Positions 52,027 to 61,520 of a stretch of DNA of 64,000 bases are shown piece by piece (the first letter of the stretch is position 1; every line of letters begins with the position of its first letter). Position numbers and translations under genes: made by a program. The stretch is from Benthicola sp039584685 (GTDB lineage Bacteria; Gemmatimonadota; Gemmatimonadetes; Palauibacterales; Palauibacteraceae), in assembly GCA_039584685.1 (NCBI GenBank), contig JBDGXI010000001.1, positions 21,662 to 85,661 of the forward strand. The letters run 5' to 3'. The notes beneath the pieces were generated by a model that saw only the letters and a program-made list of their open reading frames with translations, did no database searches and was not told the origin of the DNA.

Positions 52027-53580
52027 CTACTTGGGAATCGCTATCGTGAGAGGAGCCGAGGTTCCGTCGGCCGGATCGAAGACGTCCACTCCGACCACCG
52101 CGCCCGGTTCCAGGGCCTCCACTGCCTCACGATAATCGGCCATGTCACGGATCGGCTTCCGGTTGATCGACGTGATCACGCTGCCGCGGAGATGTCCGGC
52201 GGAGCGGCGGGCGTAAGGGCCGTAGTCATCGTAGGACGCGATGACCACACCCTCGATGTCGCGCGGCAGGTCCAGCGCCCGCCGCACCTCGGCCGTGATT
52301 TCCTCGACCTCGATGCCCAGGGGGTCCGCACTCCGGGCCTCGACCACTCGAGGTGCGGCCTCGCGGTTCAGCTCGCCGGCGTCCATGAGGCGGACGCGGA
52401 CGGCTTCACGCTGGAGGTCGTCCCGGCGGACGACGGTGACGGCCACCGTTTCGCCCGGCTCATGGCGGCGGATCTTCCTCTGAAGGTCGGGAACGGATTC
52501 GACCTTTTCGCCTTCGACCTCGATGATCACGTCGCCCACCAGGATGCCCGCCCGGTCAGCGGCCATACCCTCGTTGACCCCCATGACCTTGGCTCCCGCC
52601 ACCTCATCGAGCTCGTAGTAGCGGGCTTCGGTGTCGTCCACCGCCTGGATGGTCACACCGAGCAGGGCGCGCCGGACTTCGCCATACTCGACCAGATCGT
52701 CGATCACCTCCTGGACCAGGTCGATGGGCACGGCGAAGCCGTATCCCTGGTTCGAGCCGGTGCTGGAGGCAATGGCCGCGTTCATGCCGATCACCTCTCC
52801 CCGGATGTTGAGCAGAGGTCCGCCGGAGTTACCCGGATTGATCGCGGCGTCCGTCTGGATGAAGTCCTCGATCGCCAGGTTGTCCTCGTTCCTATTCGCG
52901 TACTCCTGTCCGATGATGTTGATGTTCCGTCCCTTCGCGCTCACGATTCCGGCCGTGACCGTGGTGAGGAGCGGACCTCCCACACCCCTGAACCCGGGAC
53001 TGCCGATCGCCAGCGCCCATTCGCCGACCCTGGTCGCATCGCTCGAGCCGAGCGTGACCGGCGTCAGGCCTTCCGCGTCGAGCTTCAGGAGCGCCACGTC
53101 GGTCGTCGGGTCCCGTCCCACCAGCTGCGCCGTGAACTGCCGTCGGTCGCTCAGCTGGATCTCGATCACGTCGGCCCCCTCCACGACGTGATTGTTCGTC
53201 ACTATGTACCCGTCTTCACTGATGATGAACCCGGAGCCACTGCCGCGGACGCGTTGCGGCGGACGCTGCTGGAAGAAGTCCTCGAACGCCGGGGGGAGGG
53301 CGCGGCCGTCCCGCTCATGCTCGGGGATGCTACGCTCGACGAAAATCGTCACCACGGCAGGCGTAACCCGCTCGGCGATATCAGAGAAGCCGGCTGCAGG
53401 CAGGGCGTCGCCCTGGACCGGGACCGGAGCCGCGACGTGGATGTTGAGCGGCGGATTGTCCGCAACTCGCGCCAGGCCTGGCGGCGTGAGGTCGAGTCGT
53501 CCCGCTATTCCGAGCCCCACCGCGAAGGCCACCGCAGCGGTCAGCATCAGGTTCAACTTGGTACGCAATGCGTCGTTCAT
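52027..53580 (-). CDS. DegP/HtrA-family periplasmic serine protease
   Basis: 517 residues. N-terminal membrane or signal helix (LNLMLTAAVAFAVGLGIAG), trypsin-like domain with His131 (TNNHVV), Asp161 (TTDVALLK) and Ser252 (NPGNSGGPLL), then two PDZ domains (about 300-385 and 410-515). This is the DegP/Do-like plan: quality control of envelope proteins. The ATG at 53580 has GGGAG upstream; a longer frame from 53628 lacks signal features. A possible ECF-type promoter lies about 60-95 nt upstream. DnaK is next upstream on the same strand, but a terminator separates the two. Confidence 0.92.
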   Translation of the reverse strand: MNDALRTKLNLMLTAAVAFAVGLGIAGRLDLTPPGLARVADNPPLNIHVAAPVPVQGDALPAAGFSDIAERVTPAVVTIFVERSIPEHERDGRALPPAFEDFFQQRPPQRVRGSGSGFIISEDGYIVTNNHVVEGADVIEIQLSDRRQFTAQLVGRDPTTDVALLKLDAEGLTPVTLGSSDATRVGEWALAIGSPGFRGVGGPLLTTVTAGIVSAKGRNINIIGQEYANRNEDNLAIEDFIQTDAAINPGNSGGPLLNIRGEVIGMNAAIASSTGSNQGYGFAVPIDLVQEVIDDLVEYGEVRRALLGVTIQAVDDTEARYYELDEVAGAKVMGVNEGMAADRAGILVGDVIIEVEGEKVESVPDLQRKIRRHEPGETVAVTVVRRDDLQREAVRVRLMDAGELNREAAPRVVEARSADPLGIEVEEITAEVRRALDLPRDIEGVVIASYDDYGPYARRSAGHLRGSVITSINRKPIRDMADYREAVEALEPGAVVGVDVFDPADGTSAPLTIAIPK

Positions 53581-53647
53581 CGTTCTCCCGTCGCTTCTCT
53601 TGATGTCCTGCGGCGCCCACCGGCGCACCGCTCTGTCTCGCTCTCTC

Positions 53648-53676
53648 TAGTATGGCCTCGGAGCTCGTTCGGTTCC
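53648..53676 (-). promoter_or_regulatory. possible ECF-type promoter of the DegP-like gene
   Basis: On the minus strand: GGAACC (53676-53671), 17-nt spacer, ATACTA (53653-53648). GGAAC is the usual -35 core of extracytoplasmic-function sigma factors, which in other bacteria control degP. The -10 part is not diagnostic. Confidence 0.35.
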
Positions 53677-53780
53677 ACCCGTCCCGCGCTCCCGCATCCC
53701 ATCCCCGCCACCAACTCCACCCTGAGACACGGAGTGACAACCTCGGGTTGCCCCGGCGCGCGACGCTCGGCGACGGATGA

Positions 53781-53807
53781 GAAAACGGCGCCCCCGGGGG
53801 GACGCCG
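53781..53807 (-). terminator. Rho-independent terminator after dnaK
   Basis: Read on the minus strand: a 10-bp GC stem with one U-G pair (arms 53807-53798 and 53795-53786), followed directly by TTTTC (53785-53781). It lies 30 nt past the dnaK stop. The remaining part of the 256-bp gap holds the DegP promoter region. Confidence 0.88.
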
Positions 53808-53836
53808 CCTCCTCGTTCTGGTTCATTTGAGGACTG

Positions 53837-55765
<1,929 letters not shown>

Positions 55766-55896
55766 TTCGTTTCCTTTCCGGTCTTGTCAGACGACGGCCC
55801 CCGGTAGAGAATCGTGCCGGCCACCGCTGCCCCGGTCCGCTCTGGAACCGGTGAGTTCGCTATCGCGCCCCGACTAGTGCAAGCGATGTGCCGCGC

Positions 55897-55918
55897 TCAG
55901 GGGTTCGAAAACCCCTGA
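55897..55918. promoter_or_regulatory. perfect 9-bp dyad in the dnaK/rhomboid divergent region
   Basis: TCAGGGGTT (55897-55905), CGAA loop, AACCCCTGA (55910-55918). It lies about 135 bp before dnaK and 150 bp before the rhomboid gene. Between divergent genes a terminator is not expected, so an operator is plausible; on the plus strand it is followed by TTTC. Confidence 0.45.
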
Positions 55919-56031
55919 TTTCAGCTATTTCCCCGACATTCTGACACCGTGGGCCGGATCGGGTGCCAGAACGGCAGTTGCCGGTGGCATGCCAGGATGG
56001 CGGGTCGTGCGCCGAGCCCTTCCGATTCACG

Positions 56032-56060
56032 TTGCGCGAGCAGATCCGCCTGCCTACCGT
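56032..56060 (+). promoter_or_regulatory. possible promoter giving a leaderless rhomboid mRNA
   Basis: -35 TTGCGC (56032-56037), 17-nt spacer, -10 TACCGT (56055-56060). The base 7 nt past the -10 is the A of the ATG at 56067, which has no ribosome site, so a leaderless transcript is predicted. Confidence 0.4.
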
Positions 56061-56066
56061 GGGTCC

Positions 56067-56834
56067 ATGTTTCCGCTTCGAGATGAGAACCCTACCGAAC
56101 TCGTCCCCCTCGTCACGTTCCTGATCATCCTGGTCAACGTGGCCGTGTGGTTGTTCGTGCAGGGTGCGGGGAGCGTGCCGCTGTTCGTCGAGTCGCTGTG
56201 CGAGTACGGTGCGATCCCGGGTGAGGTGACCGGTGCGATCGCGGCGGGAACGGAAATCGCCCTCGGCCCGGAGGCATCCTGCCGTGTAGGAGGATTGCGG
56301 GGCTGGACGCTGATCACCTCCATGTTCATGCATGGAGGGTGGATGCACCTGATCGGCAACATGTGGTTCCTGTGGGTGTTCGGGAACAACATCGAGGACT
56401 CGATGGGCCACGTCCGATACGTGATCTTCTATCTGTTGACCGGGGTCCTGGCAGCGGCCGCACACATCGCTACGGATCCGTCGGGAGCCATACCTACGGT
56501 CGGCGCCTCGGGGGCGATCAGCGGCGTCCTGGGAGCGTACATCGTCCTGTATCCCAGGGTGCGGGTGCAGACACTGATATTCCTGGTGATCTATATTCGT
56601 GTGATTCCGCTGCCCGCGTGGGCCCTGCTGGCGTACTGGTTCTTCCTCCAGGTCATGGGTGGGAGCGCGGCGCTCGGTGGCGATGGTGGTGGCGTGGCCT
56701 TCTGGGCCCACGTCGGGGGATTCGTGGCCGGCGTCGTGCTGATCAAGCTGTTCGAGAAACGGAAACTGGTCACGGCCAAACGGGCCGGCCACAGACTCAC
56801 GCGAGAGGAGATGGGTCGTTGGGATCCCTGGTGA
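56067..56834 (+). CDS. rhomboid-family intramembrane serine protease
   Basis: 255 residues, six or more membrane helices. Catalytic Ser148 in GASGAISGVLGAY and His215 in FWAHVGGFVAG; the HGGWMHLIGNMWFLWVFGNN segment (89-108) carries the conserved HxxxN of rhomboids. It cleaves substrates within the membrane. The ATG at 56067 begins the MFPLRDENPT family N-terminus; a longer frame from 55989 lies upstream of the putative promoter. It overlaps the next gene by GTGA. Substrate unknown. Confidence 0.9.
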   Translation: MFPLRDENPTELVPLVTFLIILVNVAVWLFVQGAGSVPLFVESLCEYGAIPGEVTGAIAAGTEIALGPEASCRVGGLRGWTLITSMFMHGGWMHLIGNMWFLWVFGNNIEDSMGHVRYVIFYLLTGVLAAAAHIATDPSGAIPTVGASGAISGVLGAYIVLYPRVRVQTLIFLVIYIRVIPLPAWALLAYWFFLQVMGGSAALGGDGGGVAFWAHVGGFVAGVVLIKLFEKRKLVTAKRAGHRLTREEMGRWDPW

Positions 56835-58228
56835 GTTTGAGGCGGATGGCGTCGGCCGGCCTCGCGATGCTCCTGTTCGTACCGGCAGCCGCCTCGGCCG
56901 TCCAGCAGGCTGGCGGGTCGACCCTGATCGAGACGGGCGAGATCGGCGAGCCGTTTCTGGTCAGGGTCGCGCGAGGGCTGCTGGCCCTGGCGGTGATTCT
57001 CCTGGTGCTGTGGAGGTTCTCGCCCAAGCGGAAGTCGATCGACTGGGCCCTGGTGGCGAAGGGGCTGGGGCTGCAGTTGGTCTTCGCGCTCCTCGTACTG
57101 AAGACCACGTGGGGGCGCGGGTTCTTCAGCGTGGTGAACGACGTGTTCATTGCCCTGATCAGTTATACGCTGGCCGGTGCCCGGTTCGTGTTCGGTTCCC
57201 TGGTCGACTACTCCACGCCCGTTGCCGGGGGTGAGGGAATCGTCGAGATCGGCTCCAACTTCGCCTTTGCCGTACTTCCGACGATCATCTTCTTTTCGGC
57301 CCTGATGACGGTGTTGTACTACGTCGGGGTGATGCAATGGATCGTGAAGGGCGTCGCGTGGGTCATGCAGCGGACGCTCAAGACGAGCGGCGCGGAAACG
57401 ACGTCGGCGGCGGGTAACATATTCGTAGGCCAGACGGAGGCTCCGTTGCTGGTGAAGCCGTTCGTCAAGGACATGACCATGTCGGAGCTCAACACCGTCA
57501 TGACGGGCGGGTTCGCGACGGTCGCCGGCGGCGTCATGGCGGCCTACGTGGCCATGCTGGCCGGCTACTTCCCGGCCATCGCGGGCCACCTGCTGGCGGC
57601 CAGCATCATGGCGGCTCCAGCCGGCATCGTGGTGAGCAAGATGCTGATGCCGGAAACCGAGGTGCCCAAGACCCGCGACAGCCTGGACTTCGACATCGAG
57701 CAGGACTCGGTCAACGTGATCGACGCCGCCGCGGGCGGGGCCTCGGACGGAATGCGGCTCGCCCTCAACGTGGGTGCGATGCTGATCGCGTTCCTGGCTC
57801 TCATCGCGCTGATCAACGGCATTCTCGGATGGACCCTCGGGCTCGTGAACATCGAGGGCATCACGCTCGAGTGGCTGCTCGGCAAGGCGTTCGCGCCCGT
57901 CGCGTGGCTGATCGGCGTACCCTGGTCGGACGCGGCCGAGATCGGAACGCTGTTCGGGGTGAAGATGGTGGCCAACGAGTTCGTGGCTTTCCAGATGCTG
58001 GCGGACGGAGTGGCCGGCGGTACGACCCTGTCGCCCAAATCGGTCATCATCGCGACCTACGCCCTCACGGGTTTCGCCAACTTCTCGTCGATCGCGATCC
58101 AGATCGGGGGCATCGGCGGCATCGCCCCCGAGCGCCGGCACGACCTGTCCCGGCTGGGTCTGCGCGCCATGCTCGGAGGCACGGTGGCCACCTGGATGAC
58201 GGCAACGCTCGCGGGTGTGCTGGCGTGA
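56831..58228 (+). CDS. CNT-family concentrative nucleoside transporter (NupC-like)
   Basis: 465 residues, about 60 more than NupC, owing to an added N-terminal signal-like helix (SAGLAMLLFVPAAASAV) before the first CNT helix. The body has the CNT signatures NIFVGQTEAPLLVKPFVKDMT and GVKMVANEFVAF. TYALTGFANFSSIAIQIGGIG closes the transport core. It should import nucleosides with Na+ or H+. Start is GTG 56831 (GTGA overlap with the rhomboid stop); ATG 56846 is the alternative. It overlaps the phosphorylase gene by GTGA, so uptake and use of purine nucleosides are coupled. Confidence 0.88.
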   Translation: MSLRRMASAGLAMLLFVPAAASAVQQAGGSTLIETGEIGEPFLVRVARGLLALAVILLVLWRFSPKRKSIDWALVAKGLGLQLVFALLVLKTTWGRGFFSVVNDVFIALISYTLAGARFVFGSLVDYSTPVAGGEGIVEIGSNFAFAVLPTIIFFSALMTVLYYVGVMQWIVKGVAWVMQRTLKTSGAETTSAAGNIFVGQTEAPLLVKPFVKDMTMSELNTVMTGGFATVAGGVMAAYVAMLAGYFPAIAGHLLAASIMAAPAGIVVSKMLMPETEVPKTRDSLDFDIEQDSVNVIDAAAGGASDGMRLALNVGAMLIAFLALIALINGILGWTLGLVNIEGITLEWLLGKAFAPVAWLIGVPWSDAAEIGTLFGVKMVANEFVAFQMLADGVAGGTTLSPKSVIIATYALTGFANFSSIAIQIGGIGGIAPERRHDLSRLGLRAMLGGTVATWMTATLAGVLA

Positions 58229-59079
58229 GCCATTCGCCGGACGGAGCGGCAGGTCTGGCGACCCTGGCCCTGGAGGCAGCCGATGCCGTGCGCGGTCGTC
58301 TGGGAGACCTGCAGCCGGTGGTAGGCCTGGTTCTCGGATCGGGACTCGGCTCCCTGGGGGACGAGTTCGAGAACGCGGTGCGAATTCCGTACGACGAGAT
58401 TCCTCACTGGCCCCCCGTCGGCGTCGTCGGACATTCCGGCACCCTGGTCGCGGGCCGCCTGGCGGGAGTGCCGGCGGTGGCCCTCCAGGGACGTTCTCAC
58501 CTGTACGAAGGCCATCCCTCGCGTCGCGCGACACTGCCGATCAGGGTCCTGGGGGCCCTCGGCATACGGGCTCTCTTCGTGAGCAACGCGGCCGGAGCCG
58601 TCAACCGGAGTTTCAAGGCCGGGGACCTGATGTTGATCTCCGACCACCTGAATCTGATGGGACAGAACCCGCTCACCGGCCCCGTGGTCGAGGGTGACGA
58701 GCGATTCCCGGATATGAGCGACGCTTACGACGCCCGGCTCAGGGCCGTGGTGCGCGAGACCGCTCTGGCGGAGGGCATACCGCTCCAGGAGGGCGTGTAC
58801 GCCGGGCTCCTGGGCCCGAGCTACGAGACCCCGGCGGAGATCAGCATGCTGGAGCGGCTGGGGGCCGACGCCGTAGGAATGTCCACGGTACCCGAGGTCA
58901 TCGTCGCACGGGCCATGGGGATCCGCTGCTTCGGGGTCAGCTGTCTGACCAATCTCGCGGCCGGGATCAGTCCCGAGGCGCTGTCGCACCACGAGGTGAT
59001 GGAGACCACGGAGCGGGTCGGGGGACAGTTTCGATCGCTGGTGCGCTCCGTCCTCGCCCGGATCGAGCCGGCTCTCTAG
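58225..59079 (+). CDS. punA: purine nucleoside phosphorylase (PunA type)
   Basis: 284 residues from a GTG overlapping the transporter stop. Phosphorolysis of guanosine and inosine class nucleosides to base plus ribose-1-phosphate. Motifs of the trimeric family: LGSGLGSLGD, GHSGTLVAG, LQGRSHLYEGH, SNAAGAVN, YAGLLGPSYETPAEI and GADAVGMSTVPEVIVARAMG. Its stop codon overlaps the convergent thiD stop inside CTAG. Confidence 0.92.
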   Translation: MSHSPDGAAGLATLALEAADAVRGRLGDLQPVVGLVLGSGLGSLGDEFENAVRIPYDEIPHWPPVGVVGHSGTLVAGRLAGVPAVALQGRSHLYEGHPSRRATLPIRVLGALGIRALFVSNAAGAVNRSFKAGDLMLISDHLNLMGQNPLTGPVVEGDERFPDMSDAYDARLRAVVRETALAEGIPLQEGVYAGLLGPSYETPAEISMLERLGADAVGMSTVPEVIVARAMGIRCFGVSCLTNLAAGISPEALSHHEVMETTERVGGQFRSLVRSVLARIEPAL

Positions 59080-59891
59080 ACCTTCCCCGGATCCGCCCAG
59101 TGGTTCAGCGGCGTGCTCCCGGCGCCCAGTCCCGGCGCGGAGGCGATCGCCCGCCTGGTGTAGGTGAGCGCCCGGTCCACCGCCTCCTCCAGCGTCCGTC
59201 CCCTGGCGAGCCCGGCGGCGATCGCCGCCGACAGCGTGCACCCTGTCCCATGCGCGTTGCCGACGGGCAGCTTGGGGGCCCTCCACTCGCGCCACCGATC
59301 CCCGTCGAACAGGAGGTCCACCACCTCGTCGGCTTCGAGATGCCCTCCCTTGATGAGAACGGCGCGGCACCCTGATTCGACGAGCCGTCGCGCCGCCTCT
59401 CGCATTTCGTGCTCCGTGCGTACCGGCATCTCGGCCAGGATGGCCGCTTCGTCCAGGTTCGGGGTCACGAGACTCGCCATGGGCAGAAGCGAGGATCCGA
59501 GTGCCCCCACGGCCTCCCGCTCGAGAAGGGGATCACCGCTGGCCGAGACCATCACCGGGTCGAGGACGTAGTGGCCGATTTCGGCTCGCGACAGAGCTCC
59601 GGTAACGGCTTCTATGGTCGGGGTGTCGGCCAGCATCCCGGACTTGCAGGCGGCCGGCGCCAGGTCCTCGCACACGACGCGGATCTGCTCGGCCACCAGG
59701 TGCGGCGGGACGCTATGCACGCCGTACACGCCGACCGTGTTCTGAACCGTCACCGCGGTGATGGCCGATGCGCCGAACACGCCAAAAGCCTGGAACGTCT
59801 TGAGGTCTGCCTGGATACCCGCGCCGCCTCCCGAATCGCTGCCGGCGATCGTGAGGGCGACCGGAATGGTACCTGATTCGGAAATGCCCAC
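59076..59891 (-). CDS. thiD: hydroxymethylpyrimidine (phosphate) kinase ThiD
   Basis: 271 residues. Two-step phosphorylation of HMP in thiamine synthesis. Motifs: IAGSDSGGGAGIQADLKTF, AACKSGML, DPVMVSASGDPLL, NLDEAAIL and the C-terminal GNAHGTGCTLSAAIA with the catalytic Asp/Gly anion-hole region of the ribokinase fold. Convergent with punA, sharing a CTAG stop. No TPP riboswitch seen upstream (59892-59954 is only 63 bp). Confidence 0.93.
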   Translation of the reverse strand: MGISESGTIPVALTIAGSDSGGGAGIQADLKTFQAFGVFGASAITAVTVQNTVGVYGVHSVPPHLVAEQIRVVCEDLAPAACKSGMLADTPTIEAVTGALSRAEIGHYVLDPVMVSASGDPLLEREAVGALGSSLLPMASLVTPNLDEAAILAEMPVRTEHEMREAARRLVESGCRAVLIKGGHLEADEVVDLLFDGDRWREWRAPKLPVGNAHGTGCTLSAAIAAGLARGRTLEEAVDRALTYTRRAIASAPGLGAGSTPLNHWADPGKV

Positions 59892-59954
59892 GGTATACGC
59901 GCCTTCCTCGCCGCCGCTTTCCCCGCGGCCGCGCCCGGTTCACATTGGTCTGCC

Positions 59955-60719
59955 ATGCCAAGTCTGAAGCAGAGCAAACAGGTTCGAGCGCTTCACAGGC
60001 GCAAGGAGCGACGGGCCCGCGGCGAATTTCTAGTCGAAGGGCCGCGTGTCCTGAAGGAGCTGCTCCGGGCCGGCCGGCCGGTGACCCTGGTGCTATATAC
60101 CGAGGAAGCGGTGGCCGAGCCAGACGGCCGACAACTGCTGGCGGGGGCCGTCGCCGCGGGGGTGCCGACCGAGCTGGTGAGCGAGCCGGAGTTGCGACGG
60201 CACGCGGACACCGTGACTCCGCAGGGGTGGATCGCCACGGCGCCCGTACCGGCATGGGACTGGTCCGACCTGCAGGGTACGTGGCTTCTCGTCCTCGATA
60301 CCGTAAGGGATCCGGGCAACGTGGGCACGTTGATCCGGACGGCCGAGGCACTGGGCGCGGCCGGGGTCGTGGCGCTGACTGGCACGGCGGACCCGTGGAG
60401 CCCCAAGGTCGTGCGGGCAGCGGCGGGGTCCTCGATACGCCTTCCGGTACTGGAAGCGGAGTGGGATGACGCGCTCGCGCGGCTCCGGGAGTCGGACACT
60501 CCGGTGTGGGTCGCGTCATCGGACGGCGTACCGGCAGATCGTACCGAGTCCGGGCCCGGGCGCGTGGCGCTGGTCCTCGGCAACGAGGCGGCGGGCGTAT
60601 CTGCCCCGATCCTGGCAGCTGCCGACCGTGTCGTCGCGATTCCGATGAGGGGAGAGGTCGAGTCCCTCAACGCGGCGGTCGCCGGAGCGATTCTCATGGA
60701 CCGGTTGTTCGGAGGCTGA
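59955..60719 (+). CDS. SpoU/TrmH-family RNA 2'-O-methyltransferase
   Basis: 254 residues. N-terminal substrate-binding part (EFLVEGPRVLKELLRAGRP), then the trefoil-knot SPOUT domain with motif 1 DTVRDPGNVGTLIRTAEALG, motif 2 LVLGNEAAGVS and motif 3 IPMRGEVESLNAAVAGAIL. It uses SAM to methylate a ribose in rRNA or tRNA; RlmB-, TsnR- or YsgA-like subtypes cannot be separated by eye. Its stop TGA is followed at once by the pilD ATG. Confidence 0.88.
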   Translation: MPSLKQSKQVRALHRRKERRARGEFLVEGPRVLKELLRAGRPVTLVLYTEEAVAEPDGRQLLAGAVAAGVPTELVSEPELRRHADTVTPQGWIATAPVPAWDWSDLQGTWLLVLDTVRDPGNVGTLIRTAEALGAAGVVALTGTADPWSPKVVRAAAGSSIRLPVLEAEWDDALARLRESDTPVWVASSDGVPADRTESGPGRVALVLGNEAAGVSAPILAAADRVVAIPMRGEVESLNAAVAGAILMDRLFGG

Positions 60720-61499
60720 ATGCCCCAGAGCGTGCACATGGTGTTCCTCGTCTACGCCGGCGTGCTCGGAGCTTCCGTCGGCTCGTTCCTGAACGTGTGC
60801 GTCGGCCGGCTGCCGCACGGCGAGAGTCTGGTGCGACCTCGCTCGAAATGTCCGAGGTGCGGGGGGCCGATAGCCTGGTACGACAACATCCCCCTCCTGA
60901 GCTGGGTACTGCTTCGAGGGCGTTGCAGGCAGTGCCGCGAGCCGATCTCGATCCAGTATCCCGCCGTCGAGCTCATCACCGCGGGGATCTGGGTGGGAAT
61001 GGCCTTGCTGTATGGGCCTACGTGGCGATCTTTGCAGGGTTCGATCCTGTTCAGCGTGCTGCTCGCCATCTCTCTGGTCGACGCAAAGCACTACCTCATT
61101 CCCGATGCCCTGAGCCTGGGCGGCCTCGGTGCGGGCCTGGCCCTGTCGCTGCTTCCGGGGCCTCCTTCCGTGCTCACCTCGTTGATCGGCGCCGCCCTGG
61201 GGTTCGGCGTGCTGCTGGCCGTGGGCGTGGCCGGCGAGTGGGTGTTCAAGAAGCCCGCCATGGGGGGCGGGGACATCAAGATGATGGCCATGGTCGGCGC
61301 TTTCCTCGGGCCTGCGGGGGCGATGCTCACGATCTTCCTCGGGGCCCTCGCCGGGACGCTCGTGTTCGCTCCCCTGAGTCTGAAGACGAAGAAGGAGGTG
61401 CCGTTCGGAGTCTTCCTCGGGCTGGGAGCGGCCATCGCCTTCCTGTTCGGCGAAGCGCTCGTGAGGTGGTACAGCGACACCCTGTTCGGGGCGGTGTGA
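60720..61499 (+). CDS. pilD: type IV prepilin leader peptidase / N-methyltransferase PilD
   Basis: 259 residues, eight membrane helices. It cleaves the leader from pilins and pseudopilins after Gly and methylates the new N-terminus. GSFLNVCVGRLPHGESLVRP starts the methyltransferase region; the zinc cysteines are Cys44, 47, 69 and 72. The catalytic aspartates lie in VDAKHYLIPD (Asp121) and GGGDIKMM. It must process PilA and the two pseudopilins found here, though it sits about 26 kb from them. TGAATG junction with the methyltransferase gene. Confidence 0.94.
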   Translation: MPQSVHMVFLVYAGVLGASVGSFLNVCVGRLPHGESLVRPRSKCPRCGGPIAWYDNIPLLSWVLLRGRCRQCREPISIQYPAVELITAGIWVGMALLYGPTWRSLQGSILFSVLLAISLVDAKHYLIPDALSLGGLGAGLALSLLPGPPSVLTSLIGAALGFGVLLAVGVAGEWVFKKPAMGGGDIKMMAMVGAFLGPAGAMLTIFLGALAGTLVFAPLSLKTKKEVPFGVFLGLGAAIAFLFGEALVRWYSDTLFGAV

Positions 61500-61520
61500 G
61501 AGGGTCGGGCCGACTCCCTT

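Larger units (their letters stand above)
55766..56066. other. divergent regulatory region between dnaK and the rhomboid gene
   Basis: 301 bp without a gene. It contains the dnaK ribosome site next to 55766, the 9-bp dyad at 55897-55918 and a possible promoter for the rhomboid gene at 56032-56060. No CIRCE element or clear sigma-32 promoter for dnaK could be identified by eye. Frames open through this DNA start without family similarity. Confidence 0.6.

Noticed and set aside
55766..55860. Heat-shock sigma-32 promoter or CIRCE for dnaK
   Set aside because: No TTAGCACTC-type dyad, and the nearest TTGCAC box has no -10 at acceptable spacing.
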